Below the pieces are notes generated by a model that ran no database searches, had not been told where the DNA came from, and was given only the letters and a program-made list of their open reading frames with translations. From contig MU619300.1 in NCBI GenBank assembly GCA_025201805.1, forward strand, positions 1-48,131: a stretch of 48,131 nt of DNA, in the 5' to 3' direction. Source of the DNA: Parasitella parasitica (lineage: Eukaryota > Mucoromycota > Mucoromycetes > Mucorales > Mucoraceae). Position numbers and translations under genes: made by a program. This document shows positions 43,309-48,131 of this stretch, in pieces (position 1 is the stretch's first letter; each line of letters starts with the position of its first letter).

Positions 43309-44760
43309 ATGTCAAACACTATCAGTTGTAAAAAGTCGTCTTCACTAAAAAAGAAAGCATCCCATGGAGACAAACTCAATGACCCTTTCAACCGTACCTG
43401 GTCAGCCTCGACATCTCGAAATCAATTGCGACAGCAGCAATGCACGTTCGATGTAACAAATTATATTATATCAACGCTGCCCATTGAGGCTCGTATAGAT
43501 TTCTATGAGAAAAAGTACCAACTTGTCATGGAATCAAAAACACAGCTATCGTCTTGGATCAAATCAACAAGAGAAAATGCTTCTCCTCCTCCGAGGCCAT
43601 GCTTTTCGCCTACGCCATCATCAACTAGATCAAGGCTACCCGATTTCTTGTTCTCGTCTCTATCAACAAGACCAAAAAGAAAGAGCCAAGTGGATATTGA
43701 TTCATCACAATCGCCCACCCCAAAATCCTCCATCAGTACATTTTTGAAAAAAGCAAGCGGTACTCTCACGCCATCCTATAGTAAGCAGCCATCGAAGCGC
43801 CTTCAAACAAATACAATGTTACAACAAGACTACACCACTCGTCGGTTCTCATTAGCCTCCTCGCTAAACCGACTCTCCTTATCAAGAAATGCTTCTAGCA
43901 GTGCAGTTCACTCGGAAGAGCCACCAAGCCTTGCAAACAATGAAAAGAAAATTAATACTACTATTACCACGAAATCGAAATACAAAAGATTCTCAACACC
44001 TCATCGACAGAGTCCTTCACCCCCTCTACTTCAAAAAGAACAAAAAAAAGCGACTCCAACCTACTCTACGGAAACGAAAAGAGGATTGAAAAGCGTTGCC
44101 AGCACCAAAGTGCGGCCTCAATCTAATATTCTTCCGCAATCTTCTTCCTCAATCTTCCTTGAAAGACTTCGTTCGAGATCTCCCATATCTGAAACCTCGC
44201 CCAAATCGAGTCAGCAAGTAATCCAGCCCAACATTAAACCTTCTCAATCAAATACTTTTAACAGCAATTCCTCCATTGGCACAATGGACGAAGATACTCC
44301 TCCCGCCTCTCCTTCATCCAGTGATTCATATTCAACGCCCCCTCTTTCTCCTCATCATTATGGTGGCCACCAGCTATACTTCACACACCGAAGTAAGAGA
44401 CGAAGCCAAGAACTATTTTTTCAATATCATGCCACAGTAAAACCTTCTTTGACGATGATGGCAAACATCACTGAGAATAGAATACTAGAGCAGCAAGAAG
44501 AAAAATCCGTACTGCCAAATCAAACAAACAATACTAGTAACATTAATAATAATTATAACAAATGTGTTCCTGCAGCTGCACTACCATTGAATGGTGGCGA
44601 CTATTCTGTAATGAATACTACTGCCATAACGACAACGGCTACACAGACACAACAAACGAAAAAGAAACGTGCATCCATATTAACCACTCCTTCTTTTTCA
44701 ACAATACGCCTAATATCCCAAAAATCACAGTTTTTAAAACGACAAAGTATGTTGGCCTAA
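43309..44760 (+). CDS. Ser/Thr-rich disordered protein, function unknown
   Basis: A single exon of 483 residues from ATG 43309 (MSNTISCKKSSSLKKKASHG). An earlier in-frame ATG adds 65 hydrophobic, unlike residues and is not used. The only ordered-looking part is residues 45-90: TFDVTNYIISTLPIEARIDF and YEKKYQLVMESKTQLSSWI, a predicted helix. The remainder is low-complexity Ser/Pro/Lys/Gln with many SP and RSxS sites (RSRSPISETSPKSS, TPPASPSSSDSYSTPPLSP), typical of heavily phosphorylated fungal regulatory or cytoskeletal adaptor proteins. The C-terminus is basic (LISQKSQFLKRQSML). I recognise no family, and no catalytic domain is present. Confidence 0.75.
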   Translation: MSNTISCKKSSSLKKKASHGDKLNDPFNRTWSASTSRNQLRQQQCTFDVTNYIISTLPIEARIDFYEKKYQLVMESKTQLSSWIKSTRENASPPPRPCFSPTPSSTRSRLPDFLFSSLSTRPKRKSQVDIDSSQSPTPKSSISTFLKKASGTLTPSYSKQPSKRLQTNTMLQQDYTTRRFSLASSLNRLSLSRNASSSAVHSEEPPSLANNEKKINTTITTKSKYKRFSTPHRQSPSPPLLQKEQKKATPTYSTETKRGLKSVASTKVRPQSNILPQSSSSIFLERLRSRSPISETSPKSSQQVIQPNIKPSQSNTFNSNSSIGTMDEDTPPASPSSSDSYSTPPLSPHHYGGHQLYFTHRSKRRSQELFFQYHATVKPSLTMMANITENRILEQQEEKSVLPNQTNNTSNINNNYNKCVPAAALPLNGGDYSVMNTTAITTTATQTQQTKKKRASILTTPSFSTIRLISQKSQFLKRQSMLA

Positions 44761-46614
44761 CTACAATTTCTATAGTATATACCTGTAAATGTATATATGT
44801 GAATACACAGATTTAATTCAACAGGGCCATGTAATTATTGCTACTACTACAATGTAATATGCTTGTTTAAATCAATAAAAATAAATTTTATGTACATATC
44901 ATAGATCAACCAGTTTTTTTGGTACCTGGTTGCCACGGTTGAATTAAGGCAGCGGCTTCATATGGTTTGATTTTAGTTGTCTAATCCAGGTTTCTTGCAA
45001 TGAATCATTATCGAAAGAAAGTTATAGATTAACTCTCGATCTCAAAAACTTATTCAAACGATAAAGCACTTTTAAGTCTTTGATGTATCGCCTACTTACT
45101 TGAAAAGATTTAAAATCCACGGCATTATTTAAACTGAATGAATGGCTCGACTCTCTTGTGAACCAGGAAATCAACATTAGCCCCTTAAACTAGTTTTGTG
45201 GCAAAATCAATTTGATGTGGAGTATTATCCATTTATTGCGCTAGTTGATGCGATTTAGAGATACAAACATTTTTCAAATGAATAGTCAACCGTTAACTGA
45301 CTGAAAAACTAGACCAATTTATTTCATATCTGTATACGACCATGCTTCTATTAATTCTTCAAGATTACGTGAATATTAGAGTCTCGTAGAGGACTCAGCT
45401 CTTTGTTGACATGTTGAAAATTTGCAAGCTTTGGTGTCAGATTTACTAGGCTTTAGATGTCGTTAAAGTTGGCCTTCATGTTAAGAAAGCTGTCAGTTTC
45501 ATGATATCAGCCGTAATTTCACATATATTAGCTAGTAGAATAGGCCAAGCAATGATCATAAACGTCTACAACTCATAATTTGTTTGGAGCAATTTAACCT
45601 CTATTCAACACAATCAATATTCCCACTTTTACTTTTGTTATTTACAACATGAAATTCAACAGTACAAAAACGTTAACTTTGAAATAGAATAGTTCTTTTT
45701 TTTTTGCAAAACAAAAATACCGCAGTTGCTCATCCAGCAAGTATGAGACAAATTCTGTAAAGACTCAAAGGGAGGTCGATGTTACTATAGATTTATTGAT
45801 CGATTTAGAGATGGATGAGCATACATGTTCAATGATATGTCCTTTTAGTAGAAAAATACAGTTGCTGCTTATGTAGAATGCCCTTTGTTTACGATGGCGA
45901 GTATCACTCTAGACTCATCATTCGATATTAAACGTTGTGCAATATACAAATCCTTAAGCTCTTAATACCTGCTGATAATGTAGTTGACCTGAACAAATAA
46001 TGGCCTTGTAAATCAACGAAATAATCCATAGCCGTCTATTAGGAAGATTTAGCTATATACTTCTCTACCATCTTCATGAGACTAGCTCATGTCGAAACAC
46101 AATTGGTACGGCGATAGCATTAGAAAGTCTATCATTTTTAAAAAGAGTAACTTGAGATTACAAGCAAAAATACAGCCTCCTATCCCCTAATTAGATCATA
46201 ATACTTTTATGGTCAATCACCGAGACTAATATGCTTAATTTGAAACGACTGATTTGAGCTTGTATACTGATATCCCAGGCTTGCAGTATCTGCCTATTCG
46301 TATTTTTATGTAAAGATGCGATACAATACCAAAAATGTGTTCAGTTCTAGTAGAGGTCATGCAAGGGCAAATTATTAGTACCCTCATCACCGAATACAGA
46401 GCTGTTTACATTTAATATTTGAATATTCTCCTAAAAGTTAAGGAATACCCCTGTTTTTATAAACTATACAGTTGATCCAATAAATTATGTTGTCCGGGCC
46501 GAATAAACTGTCGCCCAATCAGAAATAAGTTTTCGCTGTTACAGTCGACGAAACTAGGTTGGGCCAGTAAGAAAAAATTTGGGTCATCTTAAAATTGAAT
46601 TTGGACGTCGCAAT
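44761..46614. other. Long intergenic region, nothing recognised
   Basis: About 1.85 kb of AT-rich DNA with few open frames. Near 46464-46560, CAGTTGATCCAATAAATTAT followed by GTCCGGGCCGAATAAACTGT stands out in base composition and could be a transposon terminal segment, but no partner end was found in the window. Confidence 0.4.
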
Positions 46615-46747
46615 GAAAGTGGGACACCAGTATGAAAATGGGACAGCAATATGAAATTGGGACACCAGTATGAAATTGGGACACGATTATAAAAATGAGA
46701 CGCCAGTATGGAAATGATACATCAAGATGAAAGTAGAATATATTGAG
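46615..46747 (+). repeat. 19-bp tandem repeat, seven decaying units
   Basis: Seven head-to-tail 19-base units at 46615-46633, 46634-46652, 46653-46671, 46672-46690, 46691-46709, 46710-46728 and 46729-46747. Consensus GAAATTGGGACACCAGTAT. The first four units are close to one another; units five to seven become progressively divergent. Because 19 is not a multiple of three it is not a coding repeat. Confidence 0.93.
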
Positions 46748-47122
46748 ACACGCCTAGTTTTGGCCAAATGCGTGAACAAGAGGGTATAGTCCTCTTATAC
46801 CTAGCATGAAAAGTAATAAATAGGCTATCAGAATACTATGCTATGATACTACAGAGAACTCAGGGCTTTTATCAATTCTAAAAAAGATGAGGTCATTAGG
46901 TCTTTGTTGTAGTCATTGCTTAAACTCTGTAATAGTAGGCTTATAATTCAGTACAAGTGCCAATGTTGCGAAAATAATGCATCAGAAAAGCTGATAATTT
47001 CATATGAATTTGTTCAGTCATATAATAAGCAGCGTTTGATGTATATAAAGGACATGATCTTGGATCTAAAGATTTATTCAGTTAGATGGAACTTAATAAA
47101 AGCTCACACAAAGCGTACTGAA

Positions 47123-48131
47123 ATGCCTCCAAAAAGAAAGCCAGGTAAAGTATTTAGTTTAAAGTCTAACTGTATATCATATGTCTTACTGTATACTTTT
47201 GGATTCTTCTGGAAACAAAGGTGCTGGAGATTCTGGACCAAGAAAAAAGAAGGGAAAAGAGAAAGGTATGCTAAATATTTATATAACTGAAAAAGACACT
47301 AATAAAACTAATAATACCAACGTTGCTTTAGCCAAGGATGTTGCTTCAAGTATTCCTGCTGACTTTTTTGAAGATGAAGAATATGAAGACTTTCAAGTTC
47401 CAATCGGTCTCCGTCCTCCTCCTTCCACAATAGCCAGAGAACAGCGCGATATCGAAGAAGCAACAAGATTGTCTTTACAAAGACAGGGTGTCGCTGAGTC
47501 CGGTGAATCTAGTTCTTCTACCAACGTACGCCAAACCCCTCAAATTGCTCGTTCCACTGTTATTGCTGATTTCGAAGAAGATGATGACTTTCAAAAGCCT
47601 ATTGTTATTCGACCTCGTACTACTCGCGCAACAACCTCAGTTACTACTCCTGTACAAGCTTCCACTCAATCTACAGGTATGCCAATACCTAAAATGAACT
47701 ATACTTTTGAGTTTTTACTAAATACTCTTTTAAATTTAATACAGGAATGTCACAAGAGTTTAAAAAGGCTGTCAGTCTCACTCCAAGTACACCTAGTCAA
47801 TCCTCTAGTACCCCAGTGTACCTATCCGAGAAAGTCAAAATGAAACAAGCGCGTTCTGAAGCCAAGAGGAAAGCTCGACAAAAATCTTCCACTACTAAAT
47901 CTAAAAGAAATCCCAATGTTGCAACAGAAGAACCTGAAGTCGTTGGTCCAAGAACTAGGAGAACAAAGTTTGTAATCAAAACGAAACTGGAAGCTATGCT
48001 AAGGGCTGAAGACTTCAATCAAGACCAAAGAACTGGCTTTATAACAGAAGTACATCGCGTTGTTCGTCATCTCAGTGATGTTACTTATGCAGCTTCATTA
48101 TTTCTGAACTGGTTCTGTCTGAGGCTCTTGA
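47123..48131 (+). CDS. Unrecognised protein running off the right edge
   Basis: The model is exon 1 47123-47144 (MPPKRKPG), exon 2 47221-47676 and exon 3 from 47745 past the window end. Exon 2 has two related acidic modules, ADFFEDEEYEDFQVPIGLRP and ADFEEDDDFQKPIVIRPR, separated by DIEEATRLSLQRQ, a helix resembling a ubiquitin-interacting motif (A-x3-S). PIVI next to acidic residues resembles a SUMO-interacting motif. Exon 3 is basic (KQARSEAKRKARQK) and then reads EVHRVVRHLSDVTYAASLFL and NWFCLRLL at the edge. This last part reminds me of the N-terminal regions of large Mucorales transposon-type proteins, possibly Fanzor/OrfB, but the diagnostic domain would lie beyond the window. The start of exon 1 is inferred. 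Confidence 0.55.

Noticed and set aside
47267-47310. 30-base intron between GAGAAAG and ACACTAAT in the edge gene
   Set aside because: Too short for a spliceosomal intron here, and the unspliced sequence stays open in frame.
1-48131. tRNA, rRNA, CRISPR arrays or bacterial-type operons
   Set aside because: No B-box-like tRNA sequence, rRNA core motif or regularly spaced direct repeats were seen, and gene structure is clearly eukaryotic.

Overview
The window looks like nuclear DNA of an early-diverging filamentous fungus, most likely a Mucorales (Mucoromycota) species. The coding genes are conserved fungal ones broken by many very short introns. Almost all introns I could place are about 50-70 bp, with GT...AG ends and a CTRAY-like branch site close to the acceptor. 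Intergenic DNA is AT-rich and holds decayed transposons (Helitron/PIF1 helicase pieces, mariner-like transposase relics) plus a dispersed gene family I associate with Mucorales. The species cannot be named from the sequence. One assembly gap (55 N) lies inside a hexanucleotide repeat.

Layout. 1-5 kb is a transposon graveyard: a zinc-knuckle/Helitron helicase tail with a plausible Helitron 3' end, a broken PD-(D/E)XK-like gene, a truncated mariner-like transposase and a frameshifted F-box-like gene. 6-14 kb is a dense housekeeping block: a P4-ATPase lipid flippase, ribosomal protein uS2 (Rps0) and the tRNA 2'-O-methyltransferase Trm13. 14-20 kb holds an unrecognised reverse-strand ORF and a tandem pair of DHA1-type MFS transporters, each 483 aa and almost identical in intron layout, followed by a second mariner-like relic. 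20-28 kb carries a WKF-domain nuclear protein, a polysaccharide-deacetylase-like GPI protein with a degenerate active site, a bleomycin hydrolase, a possible small unknown gene, the three-exon KEOPS subunit Pcc1 and a Rap1/Rsr1-type GTPase. 28-35 kb has an F-box/LRR protein, a decayed PIF1-like helicase and a secreted protein with an acidic block followed by a Lys/His block. 35-41 kb has an SLC41/MgtE cation transporter, a divergent HIBCH-like protein, the J-protein Dph4 and a GGQ mitochondrial release-factor-like protein. 41-48 kb is gene-poor: a Ser-rich disordered protein, a 19-bp tandem array and a gene that runs off the right edge.

Several genes act in translation or its quality control: Rps0 (small subunit), Trm13 (tRNA methylation), Pcc1 (tRNA t6A), Dph4 (diphthamide on eEF2), the GGQ protein (mitochondrial ribosome rescue) and possibly the HIBCH-like protein (a homologue of mitoribosomal mS47). 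I see no operon-like linkage, and chance neighbourhood is the default explanation.

Most multi-exon models were built by hand from splice signals and family conservation. Their lengths close in frame, but no transcript data were available. No tRNA or rRNA genes and no CRISPR arrays were recognised.
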